A stretch of DNA of 64,000 nt, from contig CM036221.1 in assembly GCA_020631735.1 (NCBI GenBank), forward strand, positions 11,141,381-11,205,380, given 5' to 3'. How positions within the stretch are numbered: position 1 is the stretch's first letter; the number at the start of each line of letters is the position of its first letter. The DNA is from Saccharum officinarum (taxonomy: Eukaryota > Streptophyta > Magnoliopsida > Poales > Poaceae). A program made the translations under genes and the position numbers. The notes beneath the pieces were generated by a model. That model had not been told where the DNA came from. It made no database searches and worked only from the letters and a program-made list of their open reading frames with translations. This document shows positions 11,185-21,880 of the stretch, piece by piece.

Positions 11185-12020
11185 AAATTAATACTACCCC
11201 TCCCACGGCCCACACCCCTGCCTTATCCTTTCCACCTTGCACCCGCGCCTAGCCGCCTCGATCCGCCGCCGCCGCCGCCATTTTTGCCGTCGCCGTGCGC
11301 TCCCCCGCTCTGCCCAAGCTAGTCCGCCGCTCCCCGGACCACCGCGCGCCCCGCCGCCCCCGTCCTTCCCTTGCGCGGCCACGCCCACCGCGCCCGCAAG
11401 CTCCCTTCGCGACCGTTGGCGGAGCTTCGGACTGCTGGCGCCTCGGCCGCGACCCGCCTCGGCGCTGCGCCCCACCGCCCCGGTCGGCCGCAACGACCCC
11501 CGCAGGGCCACCCCGACCGCGGCCCGCCTGGGCCTCGTGCCGAACCACTAGCCTGCCTCACCCCGGCCACCCCGACCGCTGGCCCTCCTCAACCCCGTGC
11601 CTAGCGGCCAGCGCCGCCCTCCCTGCTCCTTGCCGGCTGCCGGCACCGGCGGCCCGTGCCACCACCCGCCGCCGCCCCTCGCAGGCAGCCCGCGAGGTCA
11701 GCCCCCCAGTGAGCTCGGCCGTCTCGCCCCGGCCCCCAGCGAGCTCGACCATCGCCCCGGCGCCAGGGAAGAAGTTGCCAGGCCCTCGCGCCGCCTGAAG
11801 CTGCTACTGCAGAGAGGAGGAGGAGGATCCAGGGGAGAAGAAAGGAGGATAAGGGGAGAAGAGAAGGGGGGACGGAGAAGGAGAAGGAGGAGAAGGGAGG
11901 TGGAGGACAGGAGAAGGGAGAAGGGAGGAGAAGGAGGAGGGAGAAGGAAGAAGGAGAAGGGAGAAGGAGGAGGCTCGGCCGCTGGCCACTTCGCTCGCCG
12001 TTGTCCCACCCTCGCCGTTC
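11185..12020. other. GC-rich block and purine-strand tract, copy 1
   Basis: 11220-11800 is extremely GC-rich and opens long overlapping frames in all phases. These give Pro/Arg/Ala-rich translations with no recognisable domain, so I do not call a gene. About 11805-11970 is almost all purine (GGAGAA-type repeats) on the plus strand. It sits upstream of the transposase remnant and may have been a leader or promoter region. Confidence 0.55.
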
Positions 12021-12216
12021 ATCCACGTGAGCGAGTGTCACCTCCCTCGACGTTCACCGTCGTCGTCGTCCCCGCACGTCGCCGGAGAAGAAGGTGACCC
12101 TAGCACCGCGACTCGACTCCATCGCCACCCAAGGTATAACCCTTTCCCTCTGTTGTGGGCCTTCGTTCCATGTATGTCATTGACGGCCTTCGTGTCGTAT
12201 GTGTCGTTGACGGCCT

Positions 12217-12597
12217 TTGTGCTGGGTTTTTGGATGTGTGGGCCATCGTGCCCCAAATGTGGATGAGAAGCTTGCGGGTTGGTACCTTGTGCACTTGGTA
12301 TCGCCACGTGATAAAGTGGATGTCCCAAACGATGAGGATTATAACTTTGACCCAAACACAGATAGCGGAGAGTTCTATCAACCTGAGGGGCTAGAAGGGA
12401 GTTTGGAGATAGACATTCTTTCGTTGATGGGCATGGAAGTAGACAACGACATCGATGAGGACGAGGGTGATGAGGTGCAGGATGCTAGGGACTTACGAAT
12501 CCTTGATCGATGGAGGATGGAGCGCGATGGAGTTGTTGAGGACAATGTAGATAATGATGACGATGGAGATGATGAGGACGATGGAGATGATGCCTGA
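12217..12597 (+). pseudogene. CACTA transposase C-terminal fragment, copy 1
   Basis: The open frame contains KLAGWYLVHLVSPRDKVDVP followed by an acidic tail (DIDEDEGDEVQ ... DDGDDEDDGDDA). The KL..W..V...PRD..DVP pattern resembles the segment near the C-terminus of plant TNP2-type CACTA transposases, next to DUF4216. That match is from memory and not searched. Nothing of the catalytic core is present upstream. The frame ends at 12595-12597, earlier than in copy 2. Confidence 0.6.
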
Positions 12598-13194
12598 CAC
12601 TTAAGAGAGCTCGACAATATTGATAGTGATCACATTTGGAGATGTCTGGGTTTTAGGCATCTGACGTCACAACTTGCTCAAAACTTTCTTAATTTTTTAC
12701 CACTGCCTTCACATGCGATTACAAGACACCTCGATAAGTTTCGTGGTTTTCGGACTTTGTTTGGATTTTATATAATTTAAAAACACTTTTCTCGCAAGTA
12801 ACTCGTCATGTTATGACACCAACATGGTCGTAATTTTATGCGAGTTCCTGGATATGGCCTCAACATATGCCAAACATCATGAATACTATTTTTTGAATAA
12901 CCAAATTCTATTATTTCGTGTACCTGCAGTTTAAATTTGGAGTAGTCAGAAAAATTCAATGACACAAAAATAATTAAAGAAATATAGAAAAATGTTATAA
13001 AAAGGTACCAAATTGAAACATGTGATTGTACACATTATATAAGGCCTGCAAAAAAAATTGAAACAAAAATTCAAAGAAAACAAAAATTATTTGCCGAGTG
13101 CCTGGTCTGGCACTAGGCAAAGGCTTTTTTTAAAAAAAATAGAATTCTTTGCCGAGTGCCGGGCGGGGGCACTCGGCAAAGGGGTAACCCTAAA

Positions 13195-14010
13195 TTAATA
13201 CTACCCAGCCCACGGCCCACACCCCTGCCTTATCCTTTCCACCCCGTGCCCGCGCCCAGCCGCCTCGATCCGCCGCCGCCGCCATTTCCGCTGCCGCCAC
13301 GCGCTCCCCCGCTCTGCCCGGGCTAGTTCGCCGCTCCCCGGACCACCACGCGCCCCACCGCCCCCATCCTTCCCGTGCGCGGCCGGGCCCGCAAGCTCCC
13401 TTCGCGGCCGCTAGCGAAGCTCTGGACTGCTAGCACCTTGGCCGCGGCCTGCCTCGGCGCTGCGCCCCACCGCCCCGGCCGGCCGCCTCGACCCCCGCAC
13501 GGCCGCCCCGACCGCGGCCCACCTCGGCCCCATGCCGGACCGGCGGCCTGCCTCACCTTGGCCACCCCGACCGCCGGCCCTCCTCAACCCCACGCTCAGT
13601 GGCCAGCGCCGCCCTCCCCGCTCCTTGGCGGCTACCGGCGCCGGCGGCCTGCGCCACCACCCGCCACCGCCCCTCATAGGCAGCCCACGAGGTCGGCCCC
13701 CCGAGTGATCTCGGTCGTCTCGCCCCGACCCCCAGCGAGATCGGCCGCCACCCCGGCGCCAGGGAAGAAGGGGCCAGGCCCCCGTGCCGCCCAAAGCTGC
13801 TACTGCAGAGAGGAGGAGGAGGATCCAGGGGAGAAGAAAGGAGGAGAAGGGAAGAAGAGAAGGGGAAAGGAGGAGAATGGAGGTGGAGGATAGGAGAAGG
13901 GAGGAGAAGGAGGGAGAAGGAAGAAGAAGGGAGAAGGGAGAAGGAAGAAGGAGAAAGGAGGAGAAGGAGGAGGCTCGACCGCCGACCACTTCGCTCGTCG
14001 TTGTCCCGCC
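13195..14010. other. GC-rich block and purine-strand tract, copy 2
   Basis: Duplicate of 11185-12020, diverged by scattered substitutions and small indels. The purine tract is at about 13800-13975. The frames found here are composition artefacts and none is conserved between the two copies. Confidence 0.55.
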
Positions 14011-14239
14011 CTCGCCGTTCGTCCACGCGAGCGAGTGTCACCACCCTCGACGTTCGCCCCCGTCGTCGTCCCCACGCGTCGCTAGAGAAGAAGGTGACCC
14101 CAGCACCGCGTCGCTCGACTCCACCGCCACCCAAGGTATAATCCTTTCCCTCGTTTGTCGGCCTTCGTGCCATGTATGTCATTGACGGCCTTCATGTCGT
14201 ATGTGTCGTTGACGGCCTTCGTGTTAGGTTTTTGGATGT

Positions 14240-14677
14240 GTGGGCCATCGTGCCCCAAATGTGGACAAGAAGCTTGCGGGTTGGTACCTTGTGCACTTGA
14301 TATCGCGGCGCGGTAAAGCTGTTGTCCCAAACGATGAGGATTACAACTTTGACCCAAACACAGATAGCAGAGAGTTCTATCAACCTGAGGGGCTAGAAGG
14401 GAGTTTGGAGATAGACATTCTTTCGCTGATGGGCATGGAAGTAGACAACAACATCGATGAGGACGAGGGTGATGAGGTGCAGGATGCTAGGGACTTACGA
14501 ATCCTTGAGCGATGGAGGATGGAGCGCGATGGAGTTGTTGAGGACGATGTAGATGATGATGACGATGGAGATGATGAGGGCGATGGAGATGATGCCCGAC
14601 ACTTAAGAGAGCTCGACAATATTGATAGTGATGACGACAACATGCCAGCCACTGCCGTTCGTGGAGATAATTTCTAA
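14240..14677 (+). pseudogene. CACTA transposase C-terminal fragment, copy 2
   Basis: Same fragment as at 12217-12597, but complete to a natural-looking C-terminus (DDDNMPATAVRGDNF, stop at 14675-14677). The two copies agree over FDPNTDS.EFYQPEGLEGS and the following acidic stretch, with a few substitutions. It lies about 100 bp upstream of the TNPA-like gene, matching the usual transposase-then-TNPA order in CACTA elements. It is not a functional transposase by itself. Confidence 0.62.
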
Positions 14678-14792
14678 TTCTTGTAATACTATATTGTTAT
14701 TATTATTATCTTGTAATTATGTTTCTTTACAAGTACTTGTCATTTATTTGTGCTAATTGTTTTAATCTTTGTCATTGTAGGGACTCGACAAA

Positions 14793-17148
14793 ATGCCGGG
14801 CGGAAGGCGGCAGCAACGATAGGGGATCCAGTCGCAATACCAGAACATCTGCTCTGCCACCGTCGACGAGGAGCAGCTGACCGTCGATGAGGAGGATCCA
14901 TCGGTGGAGCCATCGACAAGTAGGGGGAGGAGGCCCAGCGGACATCGCATGTCGACGAGGAGGCTGCAGTTTTGTCTCGACGAGGAGGCCTAGCAGGGGG
15001 TGACGATGATGACGATGATGACTGACGATGACGACGATGACAGGGGCGAGGCGACACCAGGCGAGACGCCTTCCTCAGGTTCGAGCAAGGTCTACTCGCA
15101 CGGGCCCTCGTCCCTCATTTCAGCGCCACTCGCCCCTTCCCGCCACCCGATGATTCAACCCTGCGGTGAAAAGTATGTAACCAATGTTGTTTTCACTACT
15201 TGTTCATATGACATGTTGAAAATCAAACTTTAGACTAACAATTCTTCTTAATGACTCATGCAGTAACTGGACGTTTGTGAGCGGAGGGGGCGCTTCATGC
15301 CATGTCAATGGCATCTAGGGCCTCCTGATTCGGAAGCACTACCTTGGCATGGTCACCCACGCGGGTGTGACAATGCCGCCCTAGAAGTGGGAGCACTTCG
15401 CCAGTGTCACGGACACCGACAGCAAAACCCTTGCGGCTAGGATCAAGCGAGAGTTCTAAGTGAGTCTTTTCATCGCACCGCATTGCCCAATACTACGCAT
15501 TCGTTGGATGTTATTGAAATAATGAAATGATACAATATGTCTGTGTGCAGGACTCTTCATGTGCGAGGAGGGCAAACAGGGCCATGCGGCGCGAGTGCAG
15601 GACAAGGTCTGTAGAGAGCATCTCAAGGACCTGTACCACGAGTCGCATCTCCAGTGCATCATCAGCTACAACGCCGACGTGCTTGGAAAGGTGGTGAGGA
15701 AGAAGGAAGCCAGGCTGATGATACTCCAGAGGGAGACCGACCTCACCAGGGAGTAGTACATCCAGGTAAGTAGGAAACATTCATTCTGATTCCTTCCATG
15801 AAACATTCAATTCATCTTCTGGCATGTCAAATACTTGATGTCATGCAGATGTGTCCGGAGTGGTGTGACAAGTTCATGGACTGCTGGGCTGCCATTGTGG
15901 AAAAGTGGACCTCGGAGGCATCGTACGAGGAGCGCAGAGCCCGTCGAAAGTGCCGCATGGAGATGCGAGGGCCGTCACACCACCAAGGGAACCAGTCCCT
16001 CCCAGTGTTCATGGAAAGATGGGTACGCTTCTGTTGATTTATTTATTCTAGCACTCAATTGTCATTACTTGGAATCATCTTTGTGTTTTCCTCACAGTCC
16101 CAGTTGTATGGTGGGCAGGAGATCAATGAGTTCATGGGGTACGCCCTGGCTCACAAGGGCCCAACGACAGCGGCGGACAACATCTACAACCCGGTGGACG
16201 GGCCCGACGCGTACACCAATGCGAGCGTCTACCCCAAGCTTGCCGAGTACACCTCGGCGGCTCGCACGCGCCATGGGGAGGCGTTCGACCCAGCCACCGA
16301 GCCCCTGGATACAGACCTCGTGATGAGGTTGGGAGGAGGGAAGCAGCACGGCTGGTACTGGATCGCCAACAGCGCAATCAAGTCGTCGTCTGTTCCCAAG
16401 CTGAGCAAGATTCGAGAAAGGACCATGAGCTCCTCCGACATCCCCATAGCGCCTCGGCAGCCGAGCTCCAAGCAGATGATGGCGGCATTTCAGGTAGGTA
16501 CTATTTTATTCGTCGTTCACTCGTTTTACACATGTACCTTGCCTTCGCATTGTTTAAACCTTGCGGGTGTAATATTGCAGGCCCAGCTGGCACAGTTGTA
16601 GGCCCAGCAGGCGGCCCAGGCGGAGGCCCAGCAGCGGCAGCTGGAGGCTGTCACGCAGCACTCGGCGCGTCAGATGCAGGATGTGGCGAGCTACTTCCAG
16701 GCCCTTCAGATCCCTGGTTTGGTCCTGCCTCCGTTGCCTGCCTCGCTGTTCGCTCCACCCCCTCCTCCTAGTCCTATAGAGACTCTGGTGAGTATATTAC
16801 TTATTGCTTTAGCTTGTGCAGCCATCCTGCAGTTACTAATGAGATCACTTGTCCTTTGTGCAGGCACAGTCGGTGGGTTCAAATCCGACTCCTCTAGGTG
16901 CCAATCCTCCAGTTGGCCCTTCTCCACCGCATGGGTGGCCGGTTAGCCCGCTCGGCCGGACTCCATAGTACACGTGGCCAGGTGGCGTTCCTCCTCCGCC
17001 GACGCAGCAGGGGCACTCCGGGCCTGCAAGCGGCCCTCTTCCGCCGTTCGGGTGGACGTACCAGGTGCCGCCGCAGGGAGGGTGGGCTCCGTGGCAAGGT
17101 GGGGGCTCTTCACACCCTAGGGGCCATGGGGACGTCGGGTCGCAGTAG
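14793..17148 (+). pseudogene. TNPA-like CACTA gene (Transposase_24 / Ptta-En-Spm type), degenerate
   Basis: A multi-exon gene for the second CACTA protein, which binds subterminal repeats. Exons fit splice signals at about 14793-15172, 15264-15459, 15551-15765, 15849-16022, 16098-16493, 16581-16787 and 16864-17148. Family features include MEMRGPSHHQGNQSL (exon 4), then FMGYALAHKGP, DAYTNASVYPKLAEYTSAAR and MRLGGGKQHGWYWIANSAI (exon 5), with a Gln/Ala-rich coiled region and a Pro-rich tail after them. In-frame stops occur early in exon 1 (nine codons after the ATG), near the end of exon 1, in exon 2 and at the end of exon 3, so the gene is dead. Exons 4 to 7 remain open. Confidence 0.85.
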
Positions 17149-17379
17149 GTTATGTACTTGTGTTGGATGAACTTGTTTTCTTTAGTGCGGATTTGTATCG
17201 ATGAACTTGTGTTGGATTTGTGTATGGATTATGTATGGATTTTTGTTGAAACTGAATTTGAGGATGAAATCTGATATATATGTGATATTGTATTGTATCT
17301 TGCTGAATATATGTGATATTGCATGAATGGAATGTGAGAAAACAGAAAAAAAAAATAGCAAATTTTTTTTTGCCTAGCT

Positions 17380-17770
17380 TTGCCGAGTGCCCGCACTCGG
17401 TAAAGCTGGGGAATTTTCCCACAGAACACCAGCTTTGCCGAGTGCTGACGTGGCACTCGGCAAAGCCTTTTTAAAAAAGAACAAAAAATCTTTGTCGAGT
17501 GCCTGCAACGTCAGCACTCGGCAAAGCATATTTTTTTTTTAAAAAAAATAAATCTTTGTCGAGTGCCTGCCATGTCAGCACTCGGCAAAGAAGCTGTCAG
17601 GTTGACGGTGGACGTTAGCTTTGCCGACTGCTGACGTGGCACTCGGCATGCCTGACACGTGGCACTCAGCAAAGAATTCTTTGCCGACGAATTCTTTGCC
17701 GAGTGCCGCACTCAGCAAAGCCTTTGCCGAGTGCGGCCTGCACTTGGCAAAGAGGCCGATCCCTGTAGTG
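17380..17770. repeat. Right terminal and subterminal repeats of the CACTA element
   Basis: A dozen copies of the same TTTGCCGAGTGC-type motif in both orientations, ending in the terminal CCTGTAGTG. Several are arranged as short hairpins with A/T spacers. Confidence 0.9.
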
Positions 17771-17773
17771 GTA

Positions 17774-18595
17774 CATTCCAAAAGTGTAAATTTGGTTGGT
17801 GGTTCTTGAACTTGTCCCAAATTCTCGTATTGATCTCGATACTTTCAAATTACACATTTAGCTCTCTAAACTTGTCCTGAGGGTGTGTTTAGTTCCCTGG
17901 AAAAGGGTGAAAAATGTAATGTAGCATGTTTTTGGCTTTATTTGGCAAATAGTGCCCAATCATTGACTAATTAGGTTTAAAACGTTCGTCTCGCAAAGTA
18001 CAACCAAGATGTACAATTAGTTTTTAATTTCATCTACATTTAGTACTCCATGCATGTATCGCAAGTTTGATGTGACGGGAAATCTTTTTTTGGAATAGTG
18101 TTTTTTTGGTGGAACTGAACACAGCCTGAGTTATCGTTCAGGTCCCAGTACTTTCAAACAACGCATTGAGGTGAGCGTGGCAACGTGGGTGCATGCGGCA
18201 CTGCATCGACGAATGCAACATAGCCATACGTAGGCATGGGGTAGTAGCTAGGGCGAGCATGGTGCAACGCTACATGGCTATGTGGGTAAGGCAGGTGTGT
18301 GCGCTGTGGTGGAGATGAGGATGAGGGTGGTGTGGGTGTCGATGGACCATGATAGTACGTAATACAACTTTAGGGATCTAAGTGTGCATTTTGCAAGTAC
18401 TGGGACTGAGATAAGAAGAATTCAAGACAAGTTTACAAAGCCGAATGTGCAATTTGCATGTTCCAGGACTGAGATGAGAACTCTGGACATGGTTAAGGAG
18501 TTGAATATGCAATTTGAAAGTATCAGAACCTGAATGAGAACTCAGACAAATTTGAGGACCGCTAGTGAAATTTACTCATTCCAAAATGTTGGTCT
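17774..18595. repeat. Fold-back repeat with a nested MITE
   Basis: The left part (17774-17880 plus 18130-18170) and the right part (about 18360-18595) are imperfect inverted copies. CATTCCAAAAGTGTAAATTT at the left faces AAATTTACTCATTCCAAAAT at the right, with related phrases (CTTTCAAATT, AACTTGTC) between. The left arm is split by the MITE at 17881-18126. There is no coding content. Confidence 0.6.
17881..18126. mobile_element. PIF/Harbinger-type (Tourist-like) MITE
   Basis: 246 bp with terminal inverted repeats GGGTGTGTTTAGTTCC and GGAACTGAACACAGCC, flanked by TGA on both sides (17878-17880, 18127-18129). That is a TNA-type target duplication. It is the same family as the element at 27513-27740 and has no coding capacity. 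Confidence 0.85.
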
Positions 18596-21500
18596 CATCC
18601 CGATTTTGTCCTCGTTTAAGTTTCTCCAACTTTGATCAGAAAAATAGTTTAACATCCGTAAAATACTTACTACAATAAATAAATTGAATGGACTATCAAG
18701 GTAGAATATTTCATGACTGATGAATTATGTAATGAAACTAATTTAATTAGTATTGACTAGTCCATCAACCCGTGCTCTCGTACGGGCTAGAATTTTATAA
18801 GATGTACTATTAATATACTTGATCAATAAAACAATACTTATATTAAATTGTATATTTTCTTTGTTTATTTTGTACAAAATAGACATAATAGATACTTTGT
18901 AGTCTATATCTAATGATCACAAACTTATGAATTACTTTTTTGTTAGAGACTGACTTATATATTTTTTATGCATATTCATATTTTTACTTTGCATGACACC
19001 TTCAATATTTTAATATACAGTTAGTTTGAAACCTTGACGTTAACTATGGTGACCCTTGTTGCATCACATATATTAAGGCATGATCAGAATTTTGATTCTT
19101 TAACTTTAGTTTTATTGACTGCTACAGATTTTTCCTCATCAAGTTAAAACTCTTGTGCTTTTTGTATCTTTTACTAACTCTCATTTTGGACTACTTTAAA
19201 ATAATGATTTTAGGTCATATAGAACATTTCTAAATACTACAACTGCATATGCAATCATTTGAAACTTGCAACATGTCACCAAAGATAACTGATAGAGCTT
19301 GAAATGAGATATCGGATGGGGTTAGCAGTGCTATCCTCAAGAGAATTTTCATTCTTATTAAGACTTATAATCATCGAATTACTCTAGAGTAATGTTAAAA
19401 GGCCGAAAAATTATAGCCATCAGTAATCTCCCACCCACAATTTTTAAGATGATTGGATTTTCCTATCAAGGAATTATATGTGCATTTCTGGTTATTTTAC
19501 CAATATAGACGTGACAGGCATTTAGTTAAATATATAAATATAGATAAAGTAACAACCTCTATAAATCATGTCATGATTACATATATGGTTTTAAAAAATT
19601 TGTTAGCATCGTTAGTATAGAGTTGTTAAGAAAATATTTTGTTGATGAAACATAACAATGCATGCTGACACAATATGTATGCTTACTTTAATGAAATCTT
19701 AATATATTAATATTGATAGAAGTGGGTAATGTATAAACATCTACATGCTCTATGGTTATTTAAACAATTTTTATAGAAGATATTGATTATCTTTTAGATG
19801 TAGATTTGAGAGGATATTTAATGTTCTTAGTAATGAGATAAAAATTGGGTTACATAAAATATTTATTGTAATAGGAGTATATGATTAATTAGCTGTAAAT
19901 TTAGGTCTACTTTAGATGATGTTTCTTAATGGCATAAGTGGGTAGTTTAAATAGAGCCATGAGTTATTTTATGCTGTTTTATGTAATAGCAGAACTGGAT
20001 AATTGTTTTAGAAAATAGAATACATTCAATAGCTATTATTATCAATCGTCATTAGGTTATACCGAATTGATTATCAAATGTTTAATATTTTTGTGAGAAA
20101 TTTTTAGGATCTATCTTTTATTTTCCTATTGTGTCTCATGAGGATTTACATGTAGGCTCCATTAAGGACCTCTAGTTAATATTTGTAGTATTTATCTTTT
20201 TTGTAGCATGACATGTGTTTTGTTTAAATCTAATCATAAAATATATAAACCCTTATTGCATCCCTTTCTGTGAATTCATTAATAATAGTTTAGCTTTCGA
20301 ATTTTAATCAAGTTGTACAATTTTTTCTATATGTTAAGTAGAAACTCTAGTGTTTATTAAAAAGAGTTTAGGTTTAGTAACATTGTTTTCCGCATGTTAA
20401 CTGAGTTGAAACTCATATTGCACCGTAGCACCGAACTTGTTAAATTTGTTATATCATAGAATTATATGTGTGTAATATTTTTTTATATATAATAGAGTGC
20501 TAAAAATTAAATTACTGATATTGATATGACATAATGTTTCAGTTAAAATATATAAACTTATTTAAAACAACTTATGAAATTTATTATTTCAGAGTATTAA
20601 ATAATTTAAAGGGAATTGCCGGTGTTATGTTATTAATTGCTATGTGGTTTGTTAATTAAAATTTTTTCGTGCTTATAAGCTATTAAAATAAATATTTATC
20701 CTAATGTATATATGTTTACTTGGTATACATTGTCATACATAGTATTATGGTTATTTAATTTCACAATTGTAGAAGTTTGTAATTTAGAAATATATATGTC
20801 TCATATATACATGGTCAAACATAGCATTGCAATTATTTAACTTCATAGTTCTAAAAGTTCATAATATAGAAATATATATGTCTCATACTTTATGAATATT
20901 GATTTATTTTTTTAATAGCATATATTAGTATTTACATATAGATTTGAGAGAGGTGGGTAATTTAGATGCAATGTGAGGGAGTTATTATGAATTATGTTTC
21001 ATAATGATAAAATAGGTAATCTCGATACAAATTTACGAGGTTATTTTAAATTATTTTTTCATAATAACATGTGTGGGTAATTTATATATAAACTTAGGGG
21101 GTTATTTTGAATTATCTTTTGTAATGGCAGGGGTGGGTAATTTATATGCAAAATTAGGGGGTTACTTTAAATATTTTTCATAATGGCAGAAGTGGGTAAT
21201 TTTTTTATGAATTGCATTAGATTCAATGGTTATTATCGAAGATGATGATTAGAGTCTATCAAATTAAGGGCCAGATGTTTTTGATTATTGTGAGAATTTC
21301 TAGAATTTATATTTTTTCCTAGCGCGCCTAGTAAGAGTTAACGTGGTGCCTCCGTTGGGGGCCTCTAATTAGTAATAGTAAGGATTTATCTTTTTTCCTA
21401 GCGCGCCTGGTGAGAGTTAATGTGGTGCCTTTGTTGGGCCTCTAGTTAGTAATAGTAAGATAAGATTGTAGGTGTTAGTGTTTTTTCCCATAAACTTGAT
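18596..21500. other. AT-rich intergenic DNA with diverged tandem repeats
   Basis: No gene is supported. A strong short hairpin (CCCGTGCTCTCGTACGGG) lies near 18770. About 20950-21200 holds four or five diverged ~60-bp units built on GTGGGTAATTTATATGCAAA, with isolated relatives near 19725 and 19940. About 21305-21460 holds two ~80-bp copies of a segment containing CCTAGCGCGCCT. These look like remnants of non-autonomous elements that I cannot assign. Confidence 0.5.
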
Positions 21501-21728
21501 CAAATTAGCCAGATGTTAGTGTTTTGACTTGGAACAAAACAAAAAACGACTTACATCATGGAAGTGTAGGAGGTACTTATTTGCCAAGTGCATGCGTTGT
21601 CCGCTGTCAATGGTCTTGGCTAATTTGACTAGTTGCACTGCATATCCACGAAGCATTGCTTGGAGTTTCTTCGTATCCTTTGCCTGCACCGCTGTAGTGC
21701 TCTTAATTTATCATCACTTTTTCTTCCT

Positions 21729-21739
21729 TATATATATAC
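21729..21739 (+). promoter_or_regulatory. TATA box candidate for the lectin receptor kinase
   Basis: A TATATATATAC run lies about 145 bp upstream of the ATG at 21881. The paralogue at 41.2 kb has a similar TATATATGCATACATAG run about 105 bp before its start. Confidence 0.5.
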
Positions 21740-21880
21740 ATAGTCTCATACTCTCATCTCGCCTCCTCCCAACATCATATCGCCACACACTAGCAACTAT
21801 GCATATATGATACATACTCGATCATCTCTGCAATTTCCTTGACTCCCTGTTGATTGGCATAGCATTAGCACACTCCAGCC

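Larger units (their letters stand above)
10641..14660 (+). repeat. Two ~2.0-kb direct tandem copies inside the CACTA element
   Basis: 10641-12645 and 12646-14660 share order and sequence: an AT-rich segment, subterminal-type motifs (11085-11180 and 13085-13185), a GC-rich block, a purine-rich tract, then the transposase C-terminal fragment. Matching landmarks lie about 2.0 kb apart. The junction at about 12630-12650 cuts the first fragment shortly before the end seen in the second. Confidence 0.88.
9903..17770 (+). mobile_element. CACTA (En/Spm) DNA transposon, rearranged, non-autonomous
   Basis: The termini read CACTACAGG at 9903 and CCTGTAGTG ending at 17770, flanked by perfect 3-bp duplications GTA (9900-9902 and 17771-17773), the hallmark of CACTA elements. 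Both ends carry many copies of a subterminal motif of the type CTTTGCCGAGTGCC in both orientations. Inside are fragments of two plus-strand genes: a transposase C-terminal fragment, present twice, and a degenerate TNPA-like gene. The main transposase (TNPD) catalytic region is missing, and internal duplications and an inversion are present. It could move only with help from an intact relative. Confidence 0.95.

Noticed and set aside
11194..12100. Several overlapping Pro/Arg-rich ORFs on both strands (and at 13.3-14.2 kb)
   Set aside because: Open only because the DNA is GC-rich or purine-rich; frames are not conserved between the two duplicated copies.
9903..17770. CRISPR-like reading of the CTTTGCCGAGTGCC repeats
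   Set aside because: Repeats occur in both orientations with irregular spacing at transposon ends in a plant genome; they are CACTA subterminal repeats.
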